Source: Candidatus Arthromitus sp. SFB-turkey (lineage in GTDB: Bacteria; Bacillota; Clostridia; Clostridiales; Clostridiaceae). From it: DNA of 64,000 nucleotides. Positions 17,397 through 25,688 of this stretch are shown one piece after another. The stretch's first letter is position 1. Each line of letters starts with the position of its first letter. Location of the stretch: positions 19,787 through 83,786 of the forward strand of contig NZ_LXFF01000033.1 in NCBI RefSeq assembly GCF_001655775.1. The letters are read 5' to 3'. The notes below the pieces were generated by a model. It searched no databases. It saw nothing but the letters and a program-made list of their open reading frames with translations, and was not told where the DNA came from. The translations under genes were made by a program, and so were the position numbers.

Positions 17397-18653
17397 ATGG
17401 CAAAGTTAGATGAAAAGAAACAATTAAAATGTTCTTTTTGTGGTAAAAGTCAGGAACAGGTAAAAAGGCTAATAGCAGGCCCAGGAGTTTATATATGTGA
17501 TGAATGTATTAATTTATGTTCAGAAATAATAACAGATGATTGTGAAGATGAGCAAAAGGTAGAGGTTTCGAAGATACCAAAGCCTATGGAAATAAAAGAA
17601 TATTTAGATCAGTATGTGATAGGACAGGATCAAGCTAAAAGATCTGTATCTGTAGCGATATATAATCATTATAAAAGGATTAATTCAGCGGTTAAGGATG
17701 AGAATGTTGAGATTCAGAAGAGTAATATTTTATTGTTAGGACCTACAGGTTCTGGTAAAACATTAATAGCTCAGACTTTGGCAAAGTTTTTAAATGTTCC
17801 ATTTGCAATAGCTGATGCAACGACTTTGACTGAAGCTGGATATGTTGGAGAAGATGTTGAAAATATTCTTTTGAAATTAATTCAAAATGCAGATTATGAT
17901 ATAGAAAGAGCAGAGAAAGGTATAATATACATAGATGAAATAGATAAAATAGCTAGAAAGTCTGAAAACCCTTCTATAACTAGAGATGTATCAGGAGAAG
18001 GAGTACAACAAGCTTTATTAAAAATATTAGAAGGTACCACAGCATCAGTTCCTCCACAAGGTGGAAGAAAACATCCGCATCAGGAGTTTATACAAATAAA
18101 TACTTCAAATATATTATTTATTTGTGGTGGAGCATTCGATGGTATGGAAAAGATAATCGAACAAAGAATAAATGTAAGATCTATGGGATTCGGTGCGGAT
18201 ATAAAGTCAAAACAAGAAAAGGATTTAGGTGAGTTATTTAAGGAAATATTACCAGAAGATTTATTAAAATTTGGTTTGATACCAGAATTTATAGGAAGAT
18301 TGCCTATAATAGTTTCTTTAAATGCATTAACGGTAGATGCGTTGGTACGTATACTTAAAGAACCTAAAAATGCAATTGTGAAACAATATAAAAAATTGTT
18401 TGAGTATGATGAAGTAAACTTAGAATTCGATGAGGAGGCATTATACAAAATAGCGAATAAAGCAATTAGTCGTGATACAGGTGCTCGGGGATTGAGAACT
18501 ATTGTAGAAGATTTACTTATTGATGTTATGTATGATATACCATCTAAAAAGAATGTTGATAAGGTTGTAGTTACAGAGAGTAGTGTAGATGATAAGAAAG
18601 TGAAAGTTATATATAAGACAGATGAAAAAAAAAATGATATAGAAAGTGCATAA
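17397..18653 (+). CDS. clpX: Clp protease ATP-binding subunit ClpX
   Basis: 418-residue AAA+ unfoldase. An N-terminal zinc-binding domain (CSFCGK...CDEC) is followed by Walker A GPTGSGKT, the pore loop GYVGED, Walker [10 protein letters not shown] and sensor motifs including GARGLR near the C-terminus. It recognises tagged or folded substrates and feeds them into ClpP. AGGTG precedes the ATG, 26 bases after clpP. Length and motifs are complete. In many Firmicutes lon follows; here engB follows instead. Confidence 0.97.
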   Translation: MAKLDEKKQLKCSFCGKSQEQVKRLIAGPGVYICDECINLCSEIITDDCEDEQKVEVSKIPKPMEIKEYLDQYVIGQDQAKRSVSVAIYNHYKRINSAVKDENVEIQKSNILLLGPTGSGKTLIAQTLAKFLNVPFAIADATTLTEAGYVGEDVENILLKLIQNADYDIERAEKGIIYIDEIDKIARKSENPSITRDVSGEGVQQALLKILEGTTASVPPQGGRKHPHQEFIQINTSNILFICGGAFDGMEKIIEQRINVRSMGFGADIKSKQEKDLGELFKEILPEDLLKFGLIPEFIGRLPIIVSLNALTVDALVRILKEPKNAIVKQYKKLFEYDEVNLEFDEEALYKIANKAISRDTGARGLRTIVEDLLIDVMYDIPSKKNVDKVVVTESSVDDKKVKVIYKTDEKKNDIESA

Positions 18654-18684
18654 AATTTTGATAATTTTATGATATTATTAAGAA

Positions 18685-19260
18685 ATGTTTATTGTGAAGA
18701 GTAGTGAATTTATAAAGTCTACGAGTAATGTTTGTGATTTTCCAAATGAAGGATTGAAAGAAATTGCAATTGTAGGTAGATCTAATGTTGGAAAATCTAG
18801 TATTATAAACTCGTTGTTAAATAGAAAAAGGATAGCTAAAGTTAGTTCTACACCAGGAAAAACACGTACTATAAATTTCTTTTTAATAAATAATAGTTTA
18901 TATTTGGTTGATTTTCCAGGATATGGTTACGCGAAGGTGTCTAAATATGAAAGAAATTCTTGGAAATCTATGGTGGAATCGTATTTTTATAATAGAGATG
19001 TACTTAAAAAAGTAATTCTTTTGATTGATTCAAGACATGATCCATTTGAAAGTGATCTTATTATGTGCAATTGGATAAAAGATATGAAGTATAATTTATC
19101 TATAGTTGCTACGAAATCAGATAAACTTAAATTTGCAGAGATAAAAAAAAATGATTTAAAATTTAGGAAAAATTTTGATGTATCTAAGATTTTATTTTAC
19201 TCTGCGTTAAAAAATGAAAATAGAAATGAGCTTTTAAACTTTATATTTTCTGATATTTAA
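18685..19260 (+). CDS. engB: Ribosome biogenesis GTPase YsxC/EngB
   Basis: 191-residue GTPase with G1 GRSNVGKS, G2 region STPGKTRTINF, G3 DFPGYG and G4 TKSDK. It acts in late 50S subunit assembly. The gene is 31 bases after clpX and its ribosome-binding site is weak (AAGAA), so it probably depends on translation from the clpX message. A 15-bp hairpin terminator ends the tig-clpP-clpX-engB unit. Confidence 0.95.
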   Translation: MFIVKSSEFIKSTSNVCDFPNEGLKEIAIVGRSNVGKSSIINSLLNRKRIAKVSSTPGKTRTINFFLINNSLYLVDFPGYGYAKVSKYERNSWKSMVESYFYNRDVLKKVILLIDSRHDPFESDLIMCNWIKDMKYNLSIVATKSDKLKFAEIKKNDLKFRKNFDVSKILFYSALKNENRNELLNFIFSDI

Positions 19261-19297
19261 AAAGTATATTATTTTTTATAATAATATACTTTTTTTA
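19259..19297 (+). terminator. Terminator ending the tig-clpPX-engB operon
   Basis: Stem AAAAAGTATATTATT / AATAATATACTTTTT with a short loop, then further T residues. Confidence 0.9.
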
Positions 19298-19360
19298 TTG
19301 TAGCATGTTTTATTTTTGTACATAAGATTATTACGTAGAAATAAATTATAGGAGAGTAAT

Positions 19361-19885
19361 ATGGATTTTATGAATTTTATGAATCAACTTAATGATTCAG
19401 GATGTGGAAATTGCGGATGTGATTTGAATCAAGGATGTGGTAATAGTAATAATAATTTTGGTAATTTTGGGTGTGGGTCAGGATTATTGCCATTACTACT
19501 TTTGGCAGGACTAGGTCAAGGATTTGGTAATAATAATTTATCAGGTGGTGGTAATATGACTTGTTATCCAAATAATCAGTGTCAACAATTTATAACTCCT
19601 ACTTCTGTTCCATATTGTGGATCCAATTTAAAATATAAAACAAGAAGAGTTAGACAAGCGTATATGGAGGTTCCTGTATCAACTTATCAAGTTGCTCAAC
19701 CATTTTGTGGAATTAATCAACAACCTACAACTATGAATATAATGCCTGTAGGTGGATATAGAAATGGAAATGGAACAGATTTGTGGACAATTTTATTATT
19801 GTTATCTTTATTAAATAGAAATAATAGGAATATGTGTTGTCAACCACAGCCTAGAGGATGTAATAATGTTTCATCAGAATTATAG
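19361..19885 (+). CDS. Cys/Gly/Asn-rich protein, possible spore coat or exosporium protein
   Basis: 174 residues, not recognised. The N-terminal part is low-complexity with Cys-Gly and Asn runs (CGNCGCDLNQGCG) and a short hydrophobic stretch (LLPLLLLAGLGQGF). A middle segment YKTRRVRQAYMEVPVSTYQVAQPF looks conserved and folded. A second Leu-rich stretch (WTILLLLSLLNRN) precedes CCQPQPRGC. There is no signal peptide. Composition, ten cysteines and location beside a second Asn-rich gene resemble cysteine-rich spore coat proteins of clostridia. The role is inferred. GGAGAGT precedes the ATG. Confidence 0.6.
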   Translation: MDFMNFMNQLNDSGCGNCGCDLNQGCGNSNNNFGNFGCGSGLLPLLLLAGLGQGFGNNNLSGGGNMTCYPNNQCQQFITPTSVPYCGSNLKYKTRRVRQAYMEVPVSTYQVAQPFCGINQQPTTMNIMPVGGYRNGNGTDLWTILLLLSLLNRNNRNMCCQPQPRGCNNVSSEL

Positions 19886-19936
19886 ATTTGTAAATGTATA
19901 ATTTAAATATATTATTCAATTTTATAGATTGAAAAA

Positions 19937-19965
19937 TTAGGAGGGTAAAAATTTTACCCTCCTAA
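19937..19965 (+). repeat. Perfect 29-bp palindrome containing an SD-like arm
   Basis: TTAGGAGGGTAAAA / TTTTACCCTCCTAA with a single central A. The left arm holds AGGAGGG and the right arm its complement. There is no T tract downstream on the plus strand; on the minus strand a T5 run follows the hairpin. It lies between the Cys-rich gene and the Asn-rich gene. Confidence 0.75.
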
Positions 19966-19991
19966 AATATTGGATATTGGAGGTTTTAAAA

Positions 19992-20420
19992 ATGTCAAAA
20001 CGTAAAAAGTCTTATGATAAAATTAATGATGATAATAATTATTATAATAATAGAATGTTAGATTTAAATAATCAATATTTTAATAATTATCCTAATATGG
20101 CTATAAATAATGTTCAAGATGTTTTTAAAAATGGATTTAATTTAAATAATATATTCGAATTTTTAAATAGTATAGATTTTAGAAATTTAAATGCCATTAT
20201 AGGTTTAATGTCAGATGGTCTTGATATAAACAATATTAATTTTGGAAATTTTAATAATAATGAAGAGACTTATAAAAATTATACAAACCAAAGTACTTAC
20301 AATAATGAGATGGTGATTAATTTTTTTAATTCATTAAAACCAATTTTAAGAAGTGAGTTTATAGATATTATTGATAACTTTATACAATTTTATATGGATG
20401 AGATAAATAAAGAGAAATAA
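19992..20420 (+). CDS. Asn/Tyr-rich hypothetical protein
   Basis: 142 residues from ATG 19992. GGAGG lies eight bases upstream, so I reject the in-frame TTG at 19977, which overlaps that site. The N-terminal half is dominated by Asn, Tyr and Asp in low-complexity runs. The C-terminal half (about 100-142, MVINFFNSLKPILRSEFIDI) is an amphipathic helical region. No signal peptide. Not recognised. It sits 106 bases after the Cys/Gly/Asn-rich gene and may be a companion spore-surface protein, by composition and place only. Confidence 0.55.
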   Translation: MSKRKKSYDKINDDNNYYNNRMLDLNNQYFNNYPNMAINNVQDVFKNGFNLNNIFEFLNSIDFRNLNAIIGLMSDGLDINNINFGNFNNNEETYKNYTNQSTYNNEMVINFFNSLKPILRSEFIDIIDNFIQFYMDEINKEK

Positions 20421-20524
20421 TATATTTAAGTGTAAAATATTTTTAAATATGTATAATAAATCTATTTAGTGAAATAATATGGATAAATGGAGAAAAATTT
20501 TTTCTCCACAAATCCCCCTTAAGT

Positions 20525-20563
20525 AAGGCTATCTATAATATAGATAGCCTTATATTTTTATAT
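20525..20563. terminator. Hairpin between the Asn-rich gene and perR
   Basis: Eleven-pair stem AAGGCTATCTA / TAGATAGCCTT with loop TAATA, followed on the plus strand by an AT-rich tract with five T. A second short palindrome GGAGAAAAA / TTTTTCTCC lies at 20489-20507. Confidence 0.65.
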
Positions 20564-20585
20564 ATAAAATGATAAAACATTAAAT

Positions 20586-21020
20586 TTAAACAGTAGTTAA
20601 TTCTCTAGAACAACTTTTACATGTGCCATATAAAAATAAATCAAAATTTTGCACATCGTAATTTTCTATCGATAGAGAATTTATTAAATTAGTATCTAAA
20701 TATAAATCTTCTACTTTATTGCAATTTGTACATTTAATATGACCATGTAAATCTATGTTAGCATCATATCTAAAATTTTCTTCGCATACATTAATCATTT
20801 TTATAAGACCGTAATCAACAAGAGTATTTAAGGTTTTGTATACGGTTGCTAAACTTATAGTTGGGATTATCTTTTTAATATTTTTATAAATTGTATCTAC
20901 TGTAGGATGTTCACATGTAGATCTTAAATAAGAGTATATGTTTACTCTTTGTAGCGTCAATTTCAAATTATTTTCTTTAAATATTTGTATAATATCATCT
21001 ATATTTTTATTATTAAACAT
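20586..21020 (-). CDS. perR: Fur-family regulator, probably PerR peroxide sensor
   Basis: 144 residues. Winged-helix domain with ISLATVYKTLNTLVDYGLI, then the metal domain: EHPT near residue 37, RYDANIDLHGHIKC near residue 85-95, and two CxxC motifs (CTNC, CKSC). The HPT motif and the Asp and His residues before the first CxxC match the PerR sensing site rather than Zur. A near-perfect Per box (14 of 15) lies 26 bases before its start codon, suggesting autoregulation. PerR represses oxidative-stress genes and is inactivated by histidine oxidation. Fur itself cannot be fully excluded. Confidence 0.75.
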   Translation of the reverse strand: MFNNKNIDDIIQIFKENNLKLTLQRVNIYSYLRSTCEHPTVDTIYKNIKKIIPTISLATVYKTLNTLVDYGLIKMINVCEENFRYDANIDLHGHIKCTNCNKVEDLYLDTNLINSLSIENYDVQNFDLFLYGTCKSCSRELTTV

Positions 21021-21045
21021 ACAACTATCCTTCTACAAATAATAA

Positions 21046-21060
21046 TTATAATAATTATAT
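21046..21060 (-). promoter_or_regulatory. Per box upstream of perR
   Basis: TTATAAT-A-ATTATAT compares with the consensus TTATAATnATTATAA, one mismatch. It lies 26 bases before the perR ATG. The high AT background raises the chance rate, but position and quality support it. Confidence 0.6.
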
Positions 21061-21094
21061 AATAATTATTATTAAATGTCAAAAAAATGTAACA

Positions 21095-21598
21095 TTATAG
21101 ATTGTTGATAAAATTATTATTATAAATATAATTAATAATTCTTGTTAGCATTAAATCGTACATTAAAAATATAAAAGATGAGATTATACATGAAAACATA
21201 ATTATAATAAAATTTATTTTTATAGGAAAAAATAATTTTAAATATGTAAAAAATATTAATAAAAATAAAATATTGAAATACACTAGTTTAAGAAATATTT
21301 CAATCACAACATTATTAAAATTTTCTATATAAAATTTTAATATAGGATATGAACCAAAAAATAAAACATAAATTAGAGAATATTCTATGAGTCCAAAAGT
21401 GATTGAAGTAATTGTTGAAGATATTAAAATTAAAAAAGAATATTTTGTACCAAATTTTATTATTGATAAACATATAATAAGTGAAGAAAAAGTTAGTAAT
21501 GTTAGGTCTGCGATGTTTATTATTTTGGATAATAAAAAAAGAATTATAGTTATAGAGACTAAAATTGAACCTTTAGTTATTTTACTAGCACGTATCAT
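21095..21598 (-). CDS. Hydrophobic membrane protein of unknown function (third gene of DUF5685 operon)
   Basis: 167 residues, almost entirely hydrophobic, with four or five transmembrane helices and few charged residues. Start chosen at ATG 21598, which overlaps the stop of the upstream gene by one base (TAATG), so it is translationally coupled. No ribosome-binding site is visible. A TTG at 21607 is possible. The helix pattern vaguely recalls the S components of ECF transporters, but no diagnostic motif is present. Its coupling to the J-like gene suggests a joint membrane function. Confidence 0.6.
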   Translation of the reverse strand: MIRASKITKGSILVSITIILFLLSKIINIADLTLLTFSSLIICLSIIKFGTKYSFLILISSTITSITFGLIEYSLIYVLFFGSYPILKFYIENFNNVVIEIFLKLVYFNILFLLIFFTYLKLFFPIKINFIIIMFSCIISSFIFLMYDLMLTRIINYIYNNNFINNL

Positions 21599-22179
21599 TA
21601 GCAACAAGAAATAAAGTCACAACCACAACATTCACAACATGAATCAATACATAAGAGAGTACAACAAGTATCACAACAACATCCAGAATTATCCCCAATT
21701 GTTGCTCTTTTAGAATATGTTTGTCTAAATTGATTATTTGAATTTTTAAAAGAATTATAAGCTTGACTATATTCAAAATTATTAGGTTCAAGGTTATATG
21801 CTATTTCAAAGTGGCTTTGACTTTTATCATACCAACCTTCTTTATAATAAACTTGACCAATTAAATAATTCCATTCTGCATTTCTATTTTCTATTTTCCA
21901 TAATTTTTCACGAGCTTCATCTAATAAATTTGAATTTATCAGATTTCTTATTTGAGACATTAAAACTTTTTCATTATTTGAGGAGTTAAAAACATTGTTC
22001 ATTAAATAATCATAAGCACTATTTACTTCAAGAATTTTTTGATTTATTTCATTGAAATTTGAGTTATCATTATTTAATTGTGAATTATAAGTATTAATTA
22101 AATTTTTATAAGATAATTTAACTTCTTCAATGCTTGCATTTTCGTTTAATTTTAAAATATCAAAATATTTTTTATTCAT
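21598..22179 (-). CDS. J-domain-like/TPR protein with a cysteine-string C-terminus
   Basis: 193 residues in three parts. Residues 1-65 look like a J domain (YFDILKLNENASIEEVKLSYKNLI ... LEVNSAYDYLMN), but the HPD loop needed to stimulate DnaK is absent. Residues 70-150 hold TPR-like helices (LIGQVYYKEGWYDKSQSHFEIA). The last 27 residues contain 13 cysteines in CC and CxxCC clusters. The layout recalls eukaryotic cysteine-string protein (J domain plus lipidated Cys string), here by analogy only. It overlaps the DUF5685 gene by 8 bases upstream and is coupled to the membrane gene downstream. Metal binding or acyl/prenyl anchoring of the tail are possibilities. Confidence 0.7.
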   Translation of the reverse strand: MNKKYFDILKLNENASIEEVKLSYKNLINTYNSQLNNDNSNFNEINQKILEVNSAYDYLMNNVFNSSNNEKVLMSQIRNLINSNLLDEAREKLWKIENRNAEWNYLIGQVYYKEGWYDKSQSHFEIAYNLEPNNFEYSQAYNSFKNSNNQFRQTYSKRATIGDNSGCCCDTCCTLLCIDSCCECCGCDFISCC

Positions 22180-23089
22180 TTATAACACTTCCTTTTTGTT
22201 TTGAACATTGAAAATGATTTACAATTTTATCTATTTTAAAAGGCATACCTAATTGTAAAATATTTTCAATTAAATCATAATTTTTATCTATTGATAACTT
22301 TTCAAAATTTTCTAAACATTTACTATTTATGTATGTAAGAAGTGATGAAAATTTATCTTTAATATTTTTCTTAAATTTTATAATATCCATATTTTTTGAT
22401 AAAACCGTGCTATTATCTAAATTAAAAATTGGATTGAATGATTTATTTTTAAAATCTTTTTCTATATCATTAAAAGCATCTATTATATAAATCCATTTAC
22501 CTAAATTATATCCTATATTTTCTAGATAATGTAAATATTTTTCATTAAAATTATTTATTTTTGCGTAAAAATTAAAAATATTTTTTGTAATGGTACCAAA
22601 TGGATGAGAAAATTCATCAATTGAAAGTTTTTTATTTGACATTTCTAAATTTTTTAAATTATTTAAGTTTTTAAAGATAATCTCTTTTATTTCATCAAAT
22701 TCCCTAGGTAATTTTTGCATATATTTGTTAGAAATTGGAAAAATAATTTTTGAAAATAAATTATTTTCATCATTAATATCGTCAATTATTTTATTATGTG
22801 CTAAAATTATGGTTATATGACTAGCGTAATTTATGCTAGGATTATTTTTAATTATAAATTTTTTTTCAACAGGATGTATTAAACATGTTTTTTTTTCTAT
22901 GTTATGTTTAACTGTAGAAAAACTATCAAGTAGAATTGCCATAAATGTTGTATCAAAATTTATACTTACTCTTGGAATATTTCCATAATTTTTTTTTATT
23001 TCATGACACAAACTACAGTAGTAACTTTTAAATGTGTTATAGTATCTTATTTTTAAATCCGGTTTGAAGGGATATACGTATCCAAACAT
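22172..23089 (-). CDS. DUF5685 family protein
   Basis: 305 residues, all predicted helical after an N-terminal block MFGYVYPFKPDLKIRYYNTF, followed by YYCSLCHEI, which gives a CxxC. The block FDTTFMAILLDSF and the later GKWIYIIDAFNDIEKDFKN, with spaced Asp residues, recall the Asp-rich helices of isoprenoid-synthase folds, though the catalytic pattern is not clear. A further Cys/His pair lies near residue 69 (CLIHP). I recognise it as the clostridial/actinobacterial DUF5685 group from its start. It is first in a three-gene minus-strand operon. Function unknown. Confidence 0.7.
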   Translation of the reverse strand: MFGYVYPFKPDLKIRYYNTFKSYYCSLCHEIKKNYGNIPRVSINFDTTFMAILLDSFSTVKHNIEKKTCLIHPVEKKFIIKNNPSINYASHITIILAHNKIIDDINDENNLFSKIIFPISNKYMQKLPREFDEIKEIIFKNLNNLKNLEMSNKKLSIDEFSHPFGTITKNIFNFYAKINNFNEKYLHYLENIGYNLGKWIYIIDAFNDIEKDFKNKSFNPIFNLDNSTVLSKNMDIIKFKKNIKDKFSSLLTYINSKCLENFEKLSIDKNYDLIENILQLGMPFKIDKIVNHFQCSKQKGSVINE

Positions 23090-23196
23090 TTTTATATTAC
23101 CTCTTAATAATTTTTATTTAAGAGTATAGCATAAAAACATATTTGTTAAGTTAAAAATCATATAAAAATTTTTATTAAGGTTTTGGAGGTTTATTT

Positions 23197-23361
23197 ATGG
23201 AATGTTATTTTTTATCAACTTCATCTGAAATAGTTGAATGTTTTAAAGAGTGTGCCTATTACAATAAGGATAAAGAAAATCCAGCAGAGGATTGTCCATT
23301 TGCTCAAATATTTAAAGGAAAGAGTTATACTAACATTAAAAGAGAGGCTGTAAATAATTAA
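23197..23361 (+). CDS. Small cysteine-containing conserved-type protein
   Basis: 54 residues, start MECYFLSTSSEIVECFKECA. Cysteines at 3, 15, 19 and 33 (CFKECAYY and EDCPF) could form a small metal site. TTGGAGGT lies seven bases before the ATG, and a strong terminator follows, so this looks like a real single-gene unit. I recall similar short clostridial proteins but know no function. Confidence 0.7.
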   Translation: MECYFLSTSSEIVECFKECAYYNKDKENPAEDCPFAQIFKGKSYTNIKREAVNN

Positions 23362-23382
23362 TTTAATGGTGTACATATTTTG

Positions 23383-23424
23383 AAATCTAAGTATTTTAAA
23401 TTTAAAATGCTTAGATTTTTTTTT
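23383..23424 (+). terminator. Terminator after the 54-residue gene
   Basis: An 18-pair inverted repeat (AAATCTAAG..., one mismatch) centred at 23400/23401, followed by T residues. Confidence 0.85.
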
Positions 23425-23487
23425 GTAGATAAAATTAATTTAATATTGTAATATTTATTTATAAAAAATATTTTGGAGTTGATGATT

Positions 23488-24672
23488 TTGTTTAATATAG
23501 ATTTTTTAGAAGAAGCAAAATTAATAAGAGATGAAATAATTAACAATAGAAGATATTTTCATGAATATCCAGAAGTTGGGTTTGAAGAATTTAATACTTC
23601 AAAGAAAATTGTGGAATTTTTAAATTCTTTGGGAATTGAAAATAAAGTTGTATGTGGAACAGGTATTGTTGCTTTAATAAAGGGAAATGGAGATGGACCT
23701 GTTATAGCTTTAAGATCAGATTTAGATGCATTACCACTTGAAGATAGAAAAAATGTCGAATATGCTTCTAAAATAAAAGGGAAAATGCATGCATGTGGAC
23801 ATGATGGACACATGTCTATACTTATGGGAGCAGCTAAAATATTAAATAAACATAAAGATGAGTTTAAAGGAACTGTTAAATTAATTTTTGAACCAGCAGA
23901 AGAAACTGTTGGTGGCGCTAAATTTATGATTGAAGAAGGAGTTTTACAAAATCCAAAAGTTGATGCAATAGTTGGACTTCATGTTTCTGAACTCCTTGAT
24001 TCAGGTACAATTGGTTTAAAATATGGTGTTGTTAATGCTGCATCTAATCCTTTTAAAATAATTGTAAAAGGAAGAGGAGGACATGGAGCACACCCTGAAG
24101 ACTGTGTTGACCCTATAGTTGCAGCTTGTAATATGGTAACTTCTCTTCAAACAATTGTAAGTAGAGAAATAAGTCCTCATAATCCATCTGTTATTACAAT
24201 TGGACAGTTTTTAGGTGGAACTGCACCTAATATCATTCCAGAAGAGGTAGTACTTGAAGGAGTTATTAGAACTATAACCAAAGAAGATAGAAAGTATGCT
24301 ATAAATAGATTAAAAGAAATTTGTGAAGGAATTGCTTTAGCTATGAGGGTTAAAGTTGAAATTGAAATTGTAGATGGATATCCATGTTTATATAATAATG
24401 ATAAAATGGTGTCTTTTGGGGAAGAAGTGTTTAAAAAAGTTTTAGGAAAAGACAATGTTATTATGGATATATGTCCTTCTATGGGGGTTGAAAGTTTTGC
24501 GTATTTTTCTGAGGCTGTACCATCGCTTTTTTATTTTCTTGGAACGAGAAATATTTTAAAAGGGATTGTTCATCCTGCTCATGGAAGTTTATTTGATTTA
24601 GATGAAGAAGGTTTAATATTTGGAGCTGCACTTCAAAGTGCTATTGCATTTAATTATTTAAATAGTAATTAG
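23488..24672 (+). CDS. M20 family amidohydrolase (N-acyl-amino acid hydrolase type)
   Basis: About 395 residues. Metal-binding motifs of the M20D aminoacylase/hippurate hydrolase group: ALRSDLDALPLED near residue 76, KMHACGHDGH near 100 (two His ligands and Cys), FEPAEETVGGAKFM near 130 (catalytic Glu pair) and GLHVSELLDSG near 160. A lid domain with GRGGHGAHPEDCVDP follows. It releases amino acids from N-acyl conjugates in the cytoplasm. GGAG at 23475-23478 fits TTG 23488 (nine-base spacing) better than ATG 23482 (three bases), so TTG is preferred with little certainty. The next gene starts 13 bases later. Confidence 0.88.
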   Translation: MFNIDFLEEAKLIRDEIINNRRYFHEYPEVGFEEFNTSKKIVEFLNSLGIENKVVCGTGIVALIKGNGDGPVIALRSDLDALPLEDRKNVEYASKIKGKMHACGHDGHMSILMGAAKILNKHKDEFKGTVKLIFEPAEETVGGAKFMIEEGVLQNPKVDAIVGLHVSELLDSGTIGLKYGVVNAASNPFKIIVKGRGGHGAHPEDCVDPIVAACNMVTSLQTIVSREISPHNPSVITIGQFLGGTAPNIIPEEVVLEGVIRTITKEDRKYAINRLKEICEGIALAMRVKVEIEIVDGYPCLYNNDKMVSFGEEVFKKVLGKDNVIMDICPSMGVESFAYFSEAVPSLFYFLGTRNILKGIVHPAHGSLFDLDEEGLIFGAALQSAIAFNYLNSN

Positions 24673-24685
24673 ATTGGGAGAAATC

Positions 24686-25678
24686 ATGAAACAAGAGATT
24701 ATAATTGGATTTAATGAAAAGGATCAAAGGTTAGATAAATTTCTTAGAAAAGTATTTAAAGATGTTGAGCTTAGTTTGATTTTTAGAGATATAAGAAAAG
24801 GAAATATTAAAGTAAATGGTAAAAAATCTAGTGTTGATTATAAGTTAAAAGAAAATGATGTATTAAGAATTTTTGGATATCATTATGATTTAAAGGGTAA
24901 AAATCAAGAAAAATATGAAATTGACAAAAATTATAATTATTTAAAACCTAAAATTTGTTTTGAAGATTCTAATATTTTAGTTGCAATTAAAGATATAGAT
25001 ACACTTGTTCATTCCAATGGTGATGAAGAAGTAATTGATTTAACGAAAAATGTGAGAATCTATTTATCAAAAAAGGGAGATTATGTACCAGAGAAAAATC
25101 TTACATTTTCTCCATCTCCTGTTAATAGGTTAGATAGAAATACATATGGACTTGTTATGTTTGGTAAAAATAATATATCTTTAAATGAGTTGAATTCTGT
25201 AATTAGAGAAAGAAAAGTTTCAAAGTATTATAGAGCATTAGTTGAAGGTAAAATTAAAAATGGAGTATATAAGGCATATATAAAAAAGGATCACAAGCTA
25301 AATAAATCTGTTGTATCCAATAAAAAAGATGATGAATCAAAAGAGATACAAATGGAAATTAATATGCTTGACACAAATGGGGTTGTAAGTTTAGTAGAGA
25401 TAAAATTAATAACTGGAAGAAGTCATCAAATAAGAAGTCATTTTAAGTTTTTGGGAAATCCTATAATAGGGGATTTAAAATATGGTAATAAAGAATTAAG
25501 GAATTATTTTTTTAATAAATATGGGGTAGAAAATCAGTTATTATTTGCATATAAACTTGTATTTAATGGAATAGATGAAAATATGAGTATTAATTATTTA
25601 AATAATAAAGTTATTGTGATGCCTTTTCCATCACGATTTAAAAGAATTATGAAACAGGAATTTAAAATTACAGTTTAG
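24686..25678 (+). CDS. RluA-family 23S rRNA pseudouridine synthase
   Basis: 330 residues. An N-terminal S4-like RNA-binding domain (DQRLDKFLRKVFKDVELSLI ... GNIKVNGKKS) precedes the catalytic domain. The motif NRLDRNTYGLVMFGKN near residue 150 holds the catalytic Asp; active RluA enzymes usually read HRLDxxTSG, so the flanking His and Ser differ here. The later GRSHQIRSHFKFLGNPIIGD is characteristic. ATG 24686 has GGGAG five bases upstream. Probably read with the M20 gene and followed closely by the flippase gene. The RluC/RluD class fits best; the target uridine is not deducible. Confidence 0.88.
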   Translation: MKQEIIIGFNEKDQRLDKFLRKVFKDVELSLIFRDIRKGNIKVNGKKSSVDYKLKENDVLRIFGYHYDLKGKNQEKYEIDKNYNYLKPKICFEDSNILVAIKDIDTLVHSNGDEEVIDLTKNVRIYLSKKGDYVPEKNLTFSPSPVNRLDRNTYGLVMFGKNNISLNELNSVIRERKVSKYYRALVEGKIKNGVYKAYIKKDHKLNKSVVSNKKDDESKEIQMEINMLDTNGVVSLVEIKLITGRSHQIRSHFKFLGNPIIGDLKYGNKELRNYFFNKYGVENQLLFAYKLVFNGIDENMSINYLNNKVIVMPFPSRFKRIMKQEFKITV

Positions 25679-25688
25679 AGGAAAAGAA

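Noticed and set aside
18080..18448. Antisense open frame inside clpX
   Set aside because: It mirrors a well-conserved gene, has no ribosome-binding site and its protein is Ser/Asn-rich noise.
21387..21614. Plus-strand frame across the membrane gene of the DUF5685 operon
   Set aside because: It is the reverse of a hydrophobic gene and lacks a binding site; the minus-strand gene is coupled to its neighbours.
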